From an uncultured Prochlorococcus sp. (GTDB lineage: Bacteria; Cyanobacteriota; Cyanobacteriia; PCC-6307; Cyanobiaceae), in NCBI GenBank assembly GCA_902624085.1, contig CACNWD010000013.1, positions 1-34,483 of the forward strand: a stretch of DNA of 34,483 bases, read 5' to 3'. Every line of letters starts with the position of its first letter. Position 1 is the stretch's first letter. Position numbers and translations under genes: made by a program. Below the pieces are notes generated by a model, which was given only the letters and a program-made list of their open reading frames with translations, had not been told where the DNA came from and did not search any database. Positions 17,786 through 27,123 of this stretch are shown here, one piece after another.

Positions 17786-19264
17786 ATGATTAAACTATTT
17801 AATACTTTAAGTAAAAAGATCGAGGTATTTAAACCAATTGATGATGTTGTAAAAATATATTGTTGTGGAGTAACGGTTTATGATTTATGTCATCTCGGTC
17901 ATGCAAGAAGTTATATCGCATGGGATATTTTAAGAAGATTTTTAATTTACAGGAATTATAAAGTGAGGTATGTGCAGAATTTTACTGACATAGATGACAA
18001 AATCTTAAAACGAGCAAAAGAGGAGAATAGTTCAATGAAAGAGGTTTCTGAAAAAAATATTACTGAATTTCATAGAGACATGGATGCTTTAGGGATTTTG
18101 CGACCTGATAGCATGCCAAGAGCAACCAATCACATATGCAATATCTGTTCTTTTATTTCTATTCTTGAAAAGAAAGGATATGCATACTCTTCCAACGGAG
18201 ATGTTTATTATTCTGTTTTAAAAAATAAAGACTACGGTAAATTAAGCAACCAAAATATTCAAGAACAAAATATAAATCAGCAAGGCAGGATGACGAACGA
18301 TGAACATAATAAAAAAGTTAATCCACAAGATTTTGCTCTATGGAAAAAAGCGAAAGATGATGAACCATTTTTTAATTCTCCTTGGGGTAAAGGAAGACCA
18401 GGATGGCATATTGAATGCTCAGCAATGGTCAAAGATGAGCTTGGAGATACAATTGATATTCATTTAGGCGGATCAGACTTAATTTTCCCTCATCATGAAA
18501 ATGAAATTGCTCAATCTGAAGCGGCAAATGGTAAGAAGCTTGCAAACTATTGGCTCCATAATGGAATGGTCAATGTAAATGGACAGAAAATGAGTAAATC
18601 CTTGAAGAACTTCAAAACTATAAGAGAACTTATTAAAGCTGGAATAAGTCCAATGACTTTGAGATATTTTGTTCTAACTGTCAACTACAGAAAACCATTA
18701 GACTTCACAGAGAATGCCTTAAAAAGTGCTTCAGAAGCATGGAAAAATATAAATGTAGCTCTCTCTTATGAAGATATTGAAAGCTATAAATTTAACTCTT
18801 TTGACAGAAAACTAACGAATCAATCAATTGAGTCAAACTTTGCAGAAGCTCTAAATTTTGAAATTATTCAGAAAAAACAAAAATTTATTGATGCATTAAA
18901 TAATGACCTTAATACAGCAGGTGCTATTGCTGTAGTTTATGAACTGGCAAAACCAATTAAAAACTTTATAAATCAGTTCCAAAGGATTAAAGATATGGAA
19001 ATAAACTACAAAGAGATATTTTCATTAAGTAAAAGATTTGAAATGCTGAAAGAACTTACCGAAGTTCTTGGATTACAAAAAGAAGCACTAATTAAAGAAA
19101 GTAGCATTGATGAAGAAGAAATAAAACTTCTTATAGATAAAAGATTAAAAGCAAAAAAGGAAAAAAATTTTGTAGAAGCTGATAAAATTAGAAAAGGTCT
19201 TAAAGAAAAAGGAATTGAACTTATTGATCAATCTCGCGAATTGACAACTTGGATCAGAATTTAA
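17786..19264 (+). CDS. cysS: Cysteinyl-tRNA synthetase
   Basis: Class I aminoacyl-tRNA synthetase charging tRNA-Cys, 492 residues. The HIGH motif appears as LGHARSYIAWD after the zinc-ligand cysteine pair CCGVTVYDLCH. Further zinc ligands are in WHIECSAM and HHENEIAQSE. The KMSKS loop is GQKMSKSLKNF. The C-terminal anticodon-binding region is present and ends in the characteristic RKGLKEKGIELID stretch. The start at ATG 17786 places the family opening LFNTLSKK right at the N-terminus. A weak AT-rich hairpin with a T-run follows the stop, before dxr. Confidence 0.97.
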   Translation: MIKLFNTLSKKIEVFKPIDDVVKIYCCGVTVYDLCHLGHARSYIAWDILRRFLIYRNYKVRYVQNFTDIDDKILKRAKEENSSMKEVSEKNITEFHRDMDALGILRPDSMPRATNHICNICSFISILEKKGYAYSSNGDVYYSVLKNKDYGKLSNQNIQEQNINQQGRMTNDEHNKKVNPQDFALWKKAKDDEPFFNSPWGKGRPGWHIECSAMVKDELGDTIDIHLGGSDLIFPHHENEIAQSEAANGKKLANYWLHNGMVNVNGQKMSKSLKNFKTIRELIKAGISPMTLRYFVLTVNYRKPLDFTENALKSASEAWKNINVALSYEDIESYKFNSFDRKLTNQSIESNFAEALNFEIIQKKQKFIDALNNDLNTAGAIAVVYELAKPIKNFINQFQRIKDMEINYKEIFSLSKRFEMLKELTEVLGLQKEALIKESSIDEEEIKLLIDKRLKAKKEKNFVEADKIRKGLKEKGIELIDQSRELTTWIRI

Positions 19265-19346
19265 ATTTTAAGAAAAAAAGCAATTTTAAAAAATTTTTTT
19301 TTAAATCGCCCCAAAGGTGGGAAAATAATAGAAATATAAAAGGAAA

Positions 19347-20573
19347 TTGAAATACATCTCAATACTTGGTTCAACAGGTTCAATAGGAACTCAAACCCTT
19401 GAAATAGTAAAAGAACTACCCTCTAAATTTAAAGTTGTAGCCCTCTCTGCTGGAAAGAATATAGATTTATTAACAATACAAGTAAAAATTCATCAGCCAG
19501 AAGTTATTGCAATTGCCGATGAAAATCTTTTATTAGATTTAAAAAACAATATTTCAGATCTAAGGCTAGAAAATCCTCCAATAATTTTAAGTGGGACAAA
19601 CGGGATAAATTCTGTTGCTGGTTGGGATAGTGCAGATACTGTAGTTACTGGAATAGTAGGATGCGCTGGTTTAATTCCTACTATGACAGCAATTAATGCA
19701 GGCAAAAATATTGCACTTGCAAATAAAGAAACTTTAATTGCAGCAGGTTCTGTTGTTATTCCAGCCCTCAAGAAAAATAAAAGTAGGCTTTTACCTGCAG
19801 ATTCAGAACACTCTGCTATTTTTCAATGTTTGCAAGGATTACCCAATTATGAAACTGCAAATTTTTTAACTGGCCAGATCCCAAAAGGTTTAAAAGCAAT
19901 ACATTTAACAGCTTCTGGAGGAGCTTTTAGGGATTGGGCAATCGAAGATTTAAAAAATGTAACTGTTAAAGATGCGACTTCACATCCAAATTGGGATATG
20001 GGTAAAAAAATAACTGTAGATTCTGCAACTCTTATGAATAAAGGCCTAGAAGTTATAGAGGCGCATTATCTATTCGGAACATCATACGAAAATATAGAAA
20101 TTGTTATTCACCCTCAAAGTATTATCCATTCAATGATTGAATTAGATGATTCTTCATTATTAGCTCAATTAGGATGGCCTGATATGAAATTACCAATCTT
20201 ATATGCTTTGAGTTGGCCTGAAAGATTTAATACAAATTGGAAAAGATTAAATTTAACTGAAATTGGAGAACTTACCTTTAGAAAGCCTGATAATTTAAAA
20301 TATCCTTGCATGAGACTTGCTTACTCAGCTGGAATACAATCAGGTACTATGCCTGCAGTATTAAATGCTGCGAATGAAATATCTGTAGAACAATTTCTAA
20401 AAGAAAAAATATCTTTCCAGGAAATTCCCAAGTTTATTGAAAAAACATGCGAAATGCATTTAAAAGATCATAATAAATGTCCTATTTTAGAGGATATTTT
20501 GAGTGTAGATAACTGGGCAAGAAATTTTGTTATTGAAGAGATAAGAAAGGGTGCAAAATATATAAAAGTTTAA
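19347..20573 (+). CDS. dxr: 1-deoxy-D-xylulose 5-phosphate reductoisomerase
   Basis: NADPH-dependent conversion of DXP to 2-C-methyl-D-erythritol 4-phosphate in the plastid-type isoprenoid pathway that supplies carotenoids, phytol and quinones. The 408 residues include the NADPH site [15 protein letters not shown], the segment [12 protein letters not shown], the metal site around [13 protein letters not shown], and the substrate-binding ASGGAFRDW and [21 protein letters not shown]. The start is TTG at 19347, backed by AAAAGGA at 19338-19344 and by the conserved strand beginning at residue 3. The end is convergent with the YheT-type hydrolase, about 45 bases away. Confidence 0.97.
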   Translation: MKYISILGSTGSIGTQTLEIVKELPSKFKVVALSAGKNIDLLTIQVKIHQPEVIAIADENLLLDLKNNISDLRLENPPIILSGTNGINSVAGWDSADTVVTGIVGCAGLIPTMTAINAGKNIALANKETLIAAGSVVIPALKKNKSRLLPADSEHSAIFQCLQGLPNYETANFLTGQIPKGLKAIHLTASGGAFRDWAIEDLKNVTVKDATSHPNWDMGKKITVDSATLMNKGLEVIEAHYLFGTSYENIEIVIHPQSIIHSMIELDDSSLLAQLGWPDMKLPILYALSWPERFNTNWKRLNLTEIGELTFRKPDNLKYPCMRLAYSAGIQSGTMPAVLNAANEISVEQFLKEKISFQEIPKFIEKTCEMHLKDHNKCPILEDILSVDNWARNFVIEEIRKGAKYIKV

Positions 20574-20617
20574 TAACTAAAGAGTTCATTTTTTTAGTGT
20601 AGAGTTTCATCAAGCAT

Positions 20618-21733
20618 TCAATTATTTAAACTTTTACGAAGAATATTACAAGAATATTTCACCCATTTACTAACAACATCATCTGACCAGCAACCATTTG
20701 GCGAGTGAAAACCATTATGCCCTCCTTTCTCAGTTATAAGAATTGAAATTCTTTTTTTATTTTCATTCAATAATTGACTTAGTTCATAGGTTGATTTATA
20801 AGGAACCCATGGATCATCCTTTGCATGTATGAAAAGAGAAAGAGGTAATTTTTTGGAACTAGTTTTTAATTGAATTAACGGAGATGCTTTTAAATAATAA
20901 TCATCAACCGACTTATATCCCCAACTAGGTGCAGTTAATTGTTCATCAAATTCTCTTATAGTTTTTATTTTTTTTAGTTTATCTTTAATGATTTTTTGAG
21001 AAGAAATATCTTTATTAATCAACTCACTTTCAAGAACCTGTCTTTTTAGACGTCTTATTAACCATTTTTGATAAAAAAGATTTCTTGGTTTATCAATACA
21101 TTTACTACATGATAATAAATCTAGGGGACTACTTATACATGCAAGACCATCAAATAAATGCTTCTTATTATCACAATCATAATCAAGGCTGGCATTAAGA
21201 AAAATAGTACCTCCAAGAGATAAGCCAATCCCAAATATTGGGAAATAATCATTACTTAATTTAAAATCATTAATCTCTCTTGAAAACTTATTTTTCAAGA
21301 AATCAACGACAGAAAATATATCTTTCGAACATCTCGCTGAATAATTACTATTAGTTAAATATCTTCCTGATCCTGCTCCTCTCAAATTTAATTTACAAAT
21401 GACAAATCCATTATTTAACAGTTTCTTGGATATTCTTTTTAAACCAAATCTTTTCGTTGAACCACCTAATCCATGAGTAACAACTACAAGACCCCTAAAT
21501 TTATTATTTTCAGGAAATTCTAAAAAACCTAAAAGATAATCTTTCTTAGATTTATCTGATAATAAATTCTCTACAGGTATAAAAACTTTTTCTACTTTAT
21601 TAGTTAGTTTAAAGTCCAAACAAAATGTATCTCTAATAGTTTGAAGATCTCCTCCTATCCAAGGGAACCTTTGCCTAAAGTTTTCTTGTTCTAAAATATT
21701 GAATTTTATTAATTTACTTTCTCTACTTTGCAC
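20618..21733 (-). CDS. YheT-type alpha/beta hydrolase
   Basis: Predicted hydrolase of the YheT/EMB8 (COG0429) group, 371 residues. It opens with the family pattern FPWIGGDLQTIRDTF. The oxyanion segment is VVTHGLGGSTKR, the nucleophile is S172 in GIGLSLGGTIFLN, the acid is probably in HAKDDPWVP, and the histidine is in EKGGHNGFH. The substrate is unknown. The start is GTG at 21733, 11 bases inside the end of pntB, so it is translationally coupled to the transhydrogenase genes. No functional link with transhydrogenase is known to me. There is no signal peptide, so a cytoplasmic location is likely. Confidence 0.87.
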   Translation of the reverse strand: MQSRESKLIKFNILEQENFRQRFPWIGGDLQTIRDTFCLDFKLTNKVEKVFIPVENLLSDKSKKDYLLGFLEFPENNKFRGLVVVTHGLGGSTKRFGLKRISKKLLNNGFVICKLNLRGAGSGRYLTNSNYSARCSKDIFSVVDFLKNKFSREINDFKLSNDYFPIFGIGLSLGGTIFLNASLDYDCDNKKHLFDGLACISSPLDLLSCSKCIDKPRNLFYQKWLIRRLKRQVLESELINKDISSQKIIKDKLKKIKTIREFDEQLTAPSWGYKSVDDYYLKASPLIQLKTSSKKLPLSLFIHAKDDPWVPYKSTYELSQLLNENKKRISILITEKGGHNGFHSPNGCWSDDVVSKWVKYSCNILRKSLNN

Positions 21734-23141
21734 CTACTCCTAATTCCTTTAATTCAGTCATTAATTCACTAAGGACTTTTTTTGCATCTCCAAACACCAT
21801 TGAAGTATTAGGCAAATCAAACAAATCATTTTTGATCCCGGAGTACCCTGCACTCATACCTCTTTTTATTACAAAAACAGTTCTTGCCTCCTGAACATCC
21901 AAAACTGGCATTCCATATAAAGGTGAATTTTGATCACTTTTTGCTTGAGGATTAACTACATCATTTGCTCCAAGAACTAAGACAACATCAGTTGCAGGGA
22001 AATCTGGATTTATATTATCCATTTCTTTTAACTGTTCATATGGAACATCAGCTTCCGCAAGTAATACATTCATATGCCCTGGCATCCTCCCTGCTACAGG
22101 ATGGATCGCATATGAAACATCAATATCATTTTGCTCTAATATCTTTGCTACCTCCCTAAGAGTATGCTGCGCTTGGGCTACAGCCAAACCATAACCAGGA
22201 ACAATGATAACTTTATTTGCAGCTTCCAATGTAAGAGCACATTCTTCTACACTGCAAGAAGTTATATTTGTATACTCTCCTCCACTATCTAACTTCTTAC
22301 TTTGAGAAGATAAAGTCCCACCAAATAAAACAGAAACAAGTGATCGATTCATACCTTTACACATTACCTGGGTGAGTATCAAACCTGCAGCACCAACCAT
22401 TGCGCCAGCAACAATTAGAAGTTGACTCCCAACAACAAAACCTGCAGCGGCTGCGGCAATGCCTGAATAACTATTAAGCAATGAAATAACTACAGGCATA
22501 TCTGCACCACCAATTGGTAAAGTGACGCCAATTCCTAATACTGTAGAAGAAATAACTAAAAGCCAGATTGTAGAAGTATTAACAGATTGAATTAAATTCA
22601 AAAAAGCAACTAGAGAAATTATTGCAATTGATATATTTATTAAATGCCTTATTTTACTTTGTGTCCATGAGGGAGTAGAAAGCCATCCTTGCAATTTTGC
22701 CATCGCAATAATTGAACCAGAAAAGGTTATTGAACCTACAAATATAGAAATCAGAATTGAAATATCTTGAATAAAAGTTTCATTTCTTTGAAAAAATATA
22801 ACTCCAATTGCAACTAAAAGAGATGACATTCCTCCACAACCATTAAATAATGCAACAGTTTCAGGCATAGATGTCATAGGAACTCTTTTTGCAAGAATTG
22901 CTCCAAATAAACTACCTACGAATGTACCTATTATTATCCATAACCATGATTGTTGAGTGATCCCCTCACCAGGTTTTCCTAGATAATATGTAAGGAGGCC
23001 AATTATTGATAAAAACATTGCAAATGCAGCTAGTCTATTTGCTTCTTTAGCTGATCTAACTTTTGATAATCCTTTAATTCCTAATGCCAAAAGTAAAACT
23101 GCAATAAGATTAATAAAAGACTGAATTAATGAAACATCCAT
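21723..23141 (-). CDS. pntB: NAD(P) transhydrogenase subunit beta
   Basis: Membrane and NADP(H)-binding subunit of the proton-translocating transhydrogenase, which reduces NADP+ with NADH using the proton gradient. The 472 residues comprise about nine membrane helices in the first 270, for example LIIGTFVGSLFGAI and GIAAAAAGFVVGSQLLIVAG, and a soluble domain III. Domain III holds the NADP site VIIVPGYGLAVAQAQHTL, the segment HPVAGRMPGHMNVLLAEADV, and VLVLGANDVVNP. PntA-2 stops 3 bases upstream. The product pairs with both PntA parts encoded by the next genes. Confidence 0.97.
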   Translation of the reverse strand: MDVSLIQSFINLIAVLLLALGIKGLSKVRSAKEANRLAAFAMFLSIIGLLTYYLGKPGEGITQQSWLWIIIGTFVGSLFGAILAKRVPMTSMPETVALFNGCGGMSSLLVAIGVIFFQRNETFIQDISILISIFVGSITFSGSIIAMAKLQGWLSTPSWTQSKIRHLINISIAIISLVAFLNLIQSVNTSTIWLLVISSTVLGIGVTLPIGGADMPVVISLLNSYSGIAAAAAGFVVGSQLLIVAGAMVGAAGLILTQVMCKGMNRSLVSVLFGGTLSSQSKKLDSGGEYTNITSCSVEECALTLEAANKVIIVPGYGLAVAQAQHTLREVAKILEQNDIDVSYAIHPVAGRMPGHMNVLLAEADVPYEQLKEMDNINPDFPATDVVLVLGANDVVNPQAKSDQNSPLYGMPVLDVQEARTVFVIKRGMSAGYSGIKNDLFDLPNTSMVFGDAKKVLSELMTELKELGVGAK

Positions 23142-23144
23142 TTT

Positions 23145-23441
23145 TTATTTTAATTTTTTTGAGGGTTTACGATTAAACATTGCCAGCATCCTATCTGTAA
23201 CTACAAATCCTCCAACAACATTAAAAAGAGCAAATCCAAGTGAAATTGATCCTATAATCAATAGAGGTAAATTATTCTTAGCTGTAATTATTAAAGTCAA
23301 TGCTGCAAGCATAGTTATTCCCGATACAGCATTAGCTCCACTCATTAGAGGAGTATGTAAGGTGGGAGGAACTTTGCCTATTAGTTCTAAGCCTAAAAGA
23401 CTTCCAAGCAATAGGACCCAAAATGCTTGCGCGAAATCCAT
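23145..23441 (-). CDS. pntA-2: NAD(P) transhydrogenase subunit alpha, part 2 (membrane part)
   Basis: A 98-residue membrane subunit equivalent to the C-terminal helices of the E. coli PntA chain. Three hydrophobic segments are visible: FWVLLLGSLLGLELIGKV, the segment about residues 38-52 (AVSGITMLAALTLII) and LLIIGSISLGFALFNVVGGF. The signature PPTLHTPLMSGANAVSGI is the one shared by split alpha subunits. A ribosome-binding site (GGAGG) lies within CTACCTCC reverse-complemented at about 23453-23458. It lies between pntA-1 (20-base gap) and pntB (3-base gap) in one operon. Confidence 0.95.
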   Translation of the reverse strand: MDFAQAFWVLLLGSLLGLELIGKVPPTLHTPLMSGANAVSGITMLAALTLIITAKNNLPLLIIGSISLGFALFNVVGGFVVTDRMLAMFNRKPSKKLK

Positions 23442-23461
23442 TTCTAATAACTACCTCCGAT

Positions 23462-24586
23462 TTAAAAAACTTTTTCTTGAAGGATAGCTCCTTTATCGCT
23501 TATTAAACAACCTAAAATGATTTCATCATTCTTATTAATATTTAAAATCCCATTATTTATAAATGGAGTTATTAATGAAATTAAATTTTTTGAATACAAA
23601 CTACTTGCATGATAAGGAACTGAAGAGGGAAGTTCAGAAGCGCCAATAAGTTTTACTCCATTTTTAATTACTATTTGATTTTGCTTAGTATGCACACAAT
23701 TACCACCTTGAGCAACTGCTAAGTCTACAACTACTGAACCAGATCTCATATTTTCCAACATTTTCTCATTAATTAATATTGGAGCCTTCTTACCTAGAAC
23801 TTGAGCTGTGCAGATAGCTACATCTGCTTCTGATAAATGTTTAGAGAGAATTGCTCTTTGCTCTTCAAGAAATTTTGTTGAAACAGCTTTAGCATATCCG
23901 CCTGATTCCGAAGGCTTTTCATCGACCTCTGGTAAGTTAATAAATTTTGCACCAAGTGACTCAACTTGTTCTTTCACAGCTGGTCTTATATCAGAAACGA
24001 AAACTAAAGCACCTAGTCTTTTTGCCGTAGCTACAGCTTGCAAGCCTGCCACTCCTCCACCAAGAACAACTACTTTTGCTGGTTGAACAGTTCCAGCAGC
24101 CGTCATAAGCATTGGGAAATATCTATCCAATTCACTTGCCGCTAATAAAACTGATTTATAACCAGCTATATTTGCTTGAGAAGAAAGTACATCTGAGGAT
24201 TGAGCACGGCTTATTCTAGGTAAGAGTTCTAATGCTATTGCTGATAATTTCAGATCAGATAATAATTTTGCAAGATCTTTATTGCCAAATGGATTTAACA
24301 ATCCAATAATTAAACAACCTTCTTTTAATTTATTTAATTTTTCATGATCTGGACAATGAATACAAAAGATAATATCAGCTTCTTTCCAATATTTGAAATC
24401 TTGTTTAGTAAAAATTATCCCTCCACTTTCTTCATAAGAAAAGTCTTTAAACCCTGATAGTTCTCCTGCTGATTTTTCAATGTATACATCACAACCAAGG
24501 GTTTTCAATTTTTTTACAGTTTCTGGAGTCGCTGAAACTCTTCTTTCTCCAATTGATGTCTCGAATGGTATTAAAATTTTTGTCAA
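23462..24586 (-). CDS. pntA-1: NAD(P) transhydrogenase subunit alpha, part 1 (NAD-binding)
   Basis: Soluble domain I that binds NAD(H), about 374 residues. The family opening ILIPFETSIGERRVSATPETVKKL begins right after the selected TTG at 24586. An alternative TTG at 24631 would add 15 residues without family similarity. The NAD fold is in VVVLGGGVAGLQAVATAKRLGA, and the conserved loop is YAKAVSTKFLEEQ. The C-terminal part has LPSSVPYHASSLYSKN. It is the first gene of the run pntA-1, pntA-2, pntB, YheT-type hydrolase. The promoter should lie in the AT-rich gap of about 127 bases before the divergent gene at 24714. Confidence 0.95.
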   Translation of the reverse strand: MTKILIPFETSIGERRVSATPETVKKLKTLGCDVYIEKSAGELSGFKDFSYEESGGIIFTKQDFKYWKEADIIFCIHCPDHEKLNKLKEGCLIIGLLNPFGNKDLAKLLSDLKLSAIALELLPRISRAQSSDVLSSQANIAGYKSVLLAASELDRYFPMLMTAAGTVQPAKVVVLGGGVAGLQAVATAKRLGALVFVSDIRPAVKEQVESLGAKFINLPEVDEKPSESGGYAKAVSTKFLEEQRAILSKHLSEADVAICTAQVLGKKAPILINEKMLENMRSGSVVVDLAVAQGGNCVHTKQNQIVIKNGVKLIGASELPSSVPYHASSLYSKNLISLITPFINNGILNINKNDEIILGCLISDKGAILQEKVF

Positions 24587-24713
24587 TTTAAGATTATTTA
24601 GACACACTAAGGATATATTGATTTCAATCAAAAGTCTTAGAAATTTTATTAAAGATATATTTTCTTTTTTTTAAAAATTAGCTATCAAGAAAATATATAG
24701 AAAATTTAATCTA

Positions 24714-25292
24714 ATGAGCATAAAAGCTATTGAGTGTCCAGATGGCGTTTGTCATAGTCATCATGGAGGTCATGCTGTTCCAAGACAGGCTATGCAAAAG
24801 AATCTCCAGAATCATGGAAGGGAATGGTGCGAAAAATTAGCCGAAAGAATTTATGAAATGTCCGTAGACACATATTCTCAAACCGTTATGCCCAGCCTTC
24901 ATTCCTCTGGCTGGCAAAGACGCCATTTAGATTGGGAATTTAAATTGGCTGAGAATGATTCCGAACCTGATGAAGCACTTGTTGAAGGAATAATTAATGC
25001 AACTGAAAGTTTTCTTAGAAGCAGTGAAGTACATAGATTATTTATACAAGAATTAGTACAAGGGACTTTTGAGGAGGCCAATGATAAAAAATTAATTTCA
25101 AAAGCCATAAAAACTATTATTGAAGAAGAAATAATTAATTCATTAAGAGATAGGAAACATAATTTATTAAAGAAATTATCTTCAAAATTGATCTCTGAAG
25201 AAAGGATCAGCGAAGAATTAGCATTTAATTCAGCTAATGAAGGTTTTGAAGAAGTCGAGAGATTATTGATGAATCACACAGAAGCAGTATAA
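24714..25292 (+). CDS. Unknown protein with Cys/His-rich N-terminus
   Basis: A 192-residue soluble protein without recognised domain. The N-terminus carries a compact run of possible metal ligands: C8, C13, H14, H16, H17 and H20 in ECPDGVCHSHHGGH. The remainder is acidic and helical, with GREWCEKLAERIYEM, HSSGWQRRHLDWEFKLAEND, and a charged C-terminal helix ending in EEVERLLMNHTEAV. Tryptophan and histidine richness and a full-length open frame make it a definite gene. It precedes a small unknown gene and the NTRC gene on the same strand. I would guess a metal-binding or regulatory role, but this is inference only. Confidence 0.85.
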   Translation: MSIKAIECPDGVCHSHHGGHAVPRQAMQKNLQNHGREWCEKLAERIYEMSVDTYSQTVMPSLHSSGWQRRHLDWEFKLAENDSEPDEALVEGIINATESFLRSSEVHRLFIQELVQGTFEEANDKKLISKAIKTIIEEEIINSLRDRKHNLLKKLSSKLISEERISEELAFNSANEGFEEVERLLMNHTEAV

Positions 25293-25403
25293 ATCTATGT
25301 TTTGCAGGAGATTAAAATTTAAAGGTTAAAATATTAAAAAAACCTAAAGTTATTGTTTATTAATACAAAGTTGTACCTTATTTAACAATAATTAATCAAG
25401 AAA

Positions 25404-25667
25404 ATGTGCTTTTCTATATTAAACAAACTATTTAGTATGGAAAATTTCCCCAGAAAGAGAATAGATATTGCAACATGCTGGGCCTCTAATAGGATTACAG
25501 TTATGGATAGTTTGGAAAAATATGAAGATAGCTATGCTATCGCAGAGGAATTTAGAGAATGGATAGTAAATATAGGTCAAGATAACAGAAACTTTTCCGA
25601 TTGTGTATTGAATTTACCAAAAGATTTGAATAAGTTTCTTGATAAAAAAATAAAAGAAGAAAATTAA
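25404..25667 (+). CDS. Small conserved-looking protein, unknown
   Basis: An 87-residue product, with a possible alternative ATG at 25437 (MENFPRKRIDIATC) that gives 76 residues. It is mainly helical and acidic in the second half (KYEDSYAIAEEFREWIV, NLPKDLNKFLDKKIKEEN), with three cysteines and no membrane segment. I recognise no family. It sits in a gap between the Cys/His-rich protein gene, about 110 bases upstream, and the NTRC gene, 69 bases downstream, all on the same strand. Whether they form one transcript is unclear. Confidence 0.6.
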   Translation: MCFSILNKLFSMENFPRKRIDIATCWASNRITVMDSLEKYEDSYAIAEEFREWIVNIGQDNRNFSDCVLNLPKDLNKFLDKKIKEEN

Positions 25668-25736
25668 AACTTTTTAGTAAAAATTAATAATTTATATTTT
25701 TAATAATTAGAATAAAAGCACAATTTATAAATATAA

Positions 25737-27113
25737 ATGGATAATTCAGAAGTTAATTCAACTGCAGAAAATCTTGTTATTATTGGATCTGGACCAGCAG
25801 GCTATACAGCTGCAATATACGCCTCTAGAGCTAATTTACAGCCATTACTTGTGACAGGCTTTTCTTCAGGAGGCATTCCTGGAGGGCAATTAATGACTAC
25901 TACTTTTGTTGAAAACTATCCAGGCTTTCCAGATGGTGTAATGGGACCAGAATTAATGGATTTAATGAAAGCACAAGCTGTAAGGTGGGGAACAAAATTG
26001 ATTGAAAGTGATGTAAGTTCTATTGATGTAAAGAAAAGACCTTTTAGGATCAAAACACTTGAAGGGGAAATAAAAGCAAATTCAATTATTATCGCTACAG
26101 GCGCAAGTGCTAATAGATTAGGAATCAAAAATGAAGACCTTTTTTGGAGCAAAGGTATAAGTGCTTGTGCAATTTGTGATGGAGCAACTCCTCAGTTTAG
26201 AGATGCTGAGCTGGCAGTAGTAGGTGGGGGAGATTCAGCATGTGAAGAAGCTGTATACCTCACAAAATATGGTAGTAAAGTACATTTGATCGTTAGATCA
26301 AATAAATTAAAAGCCAGTGCAGCTATGGCAGATAGGGTTATGGCTAATTCAAAAATAACAATCCATTGGAATACTTCCGTTATCGAAGCGATTGGAAATG
26401 ATTGGTTAGATAAAATAAGAGTAGATTGTCATAACTCAGAAAATAAAGAAATTGAAGTAAAAGGTCTTTTTTATGCAATCGGACATACACCTAATACAAG
26501 TTTTCTAGATAAACAAATATTAATTGATGAAAAAGGTTATATAAAATGTAATCCAGGACGCCCAGAAACCTCTTTAGAAGGTATTTTCGCCGCTGGAGAT
26601 GTAGCTGACTCTGAGTGGAGGCAAGGAGTAACTGCCGCAGGGAGTGGATGCATGGCGGCTTTAGCTGCAGAAAGATGGCTTACTGAAAAAGAATTATCAA
26701 TAACTGTCAAAAGAGAACAACCAGAGCCTGAAAAATCTGAATCCTTAGCAGAAGGAGAGGAAGAAACAAATGAAGATACGTTTGACTTTAATTCTCAATG
26801 GCAAAAAGGAAGTTATGCATTAAGAAAACTGTATCATGAGAGTTCCAAACCAATTTTAGTAATCTTTAGTTCTCCTAGCTGTGGTCCTTGTCATGTCCTA
26901 AAACCTCAATTAAAAAGAGTAATAAATGAACTTAATGGCGAAGTTCAGGGTATTGAAATAGATATAGATAAAGATCAAGACATTGCGAAACAAGCAGGTA
27001 TTAATGGAACACCTACTGTTCAACTTTTCAAGGACAAACTCCTAAAAAGAGAATGGAAAGGTGTCAAGCAAAGAAGCGAATTTAAAGATGCTATTAAAAC
27101 ACTAATTAAATAA
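25737..27113 (+). CDS. NADPH-thioredoxin reductase fused to thioredoxin (NTRC type)
   Basis: Two-domain redox enzyme, 458 residues. Residues about 11-320 form the thioredoxin reductase, with the FAD site VIIGSGPAGYTAAIYASR, the redox pair C144/C147 in ACAICDGA, and the NADPH site VVGGGDSACEEAVYL. An acidic linker rich in Glu and Ser (about 325-350) leads to a thioredoxin domain with C382/C385 in SCGPCHVLKPQL and the cis-proline region GINGTPTVQLF. NTRC reduces 2-Cys peroxiredoxins and other targets with NADPH, especially at night or under oxidative stress. It is often annotated simply as trxB. The end is convergent with the IF-1-like gene. Confidence 0.95.
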   Translation: MDNSEVNSTAENLVIIGSGPAGYTAAIYASRANLQPLLVTGFSSGGIPGGQLMTTTFVENYPGFPDGVMGPELMDLMKAQAVRWGTKLIESDVSSIDVKKRPFRIKTLEGEIKANSIIIATGASANRLGIKNEDLFWSKGISACAICDGATPQFRDAELAVVGGGDSACEEAVYLTKYGSKVHLIVRSNKLKASAAMADRVMANSKITIHWNTSVIEAIGNDWLDKIRVDCHNSENKEIEVKGLFYAIGHTPNTSFLDKQILIDEKGYIKCNPGRPETSLEGIFAAGDVADSEWRQGVTAAGSGCMAALAAERWLTEKELSITVKREQPEPEKSESLAEGEEETNEDTFDFNSQWQKGSYALRKLYHESSKPILVIFSSPSCGPCHVLKPQLKRVINELNGEVQGIEIDIDKDQDIAKQAGINGTPTVQLFKDKLLKREWKGVKQRSEFKDAIKTLIK

Positions 27114-27123
27114 ATTACTAAAA

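Noticed and set aside
19265-19346. AT-rich hairpin with T-run and the CCCCAAAGGTGGG element between cysS and dxr
   Set aside because: The possible stem is almost all A-T with mismatches, and the GC-rich element gives only three or four pairs. It could be a weak terminator or chance, so it was not called as one.
25317-25355. AGGTT-N-AACCT inverted repeat between the Cys/His-rich gene and the 87-residue gene
   Set aside because: The five-pair stem with a long A/T loop and no following T-run is expected by chance in such AT-rich DNA.
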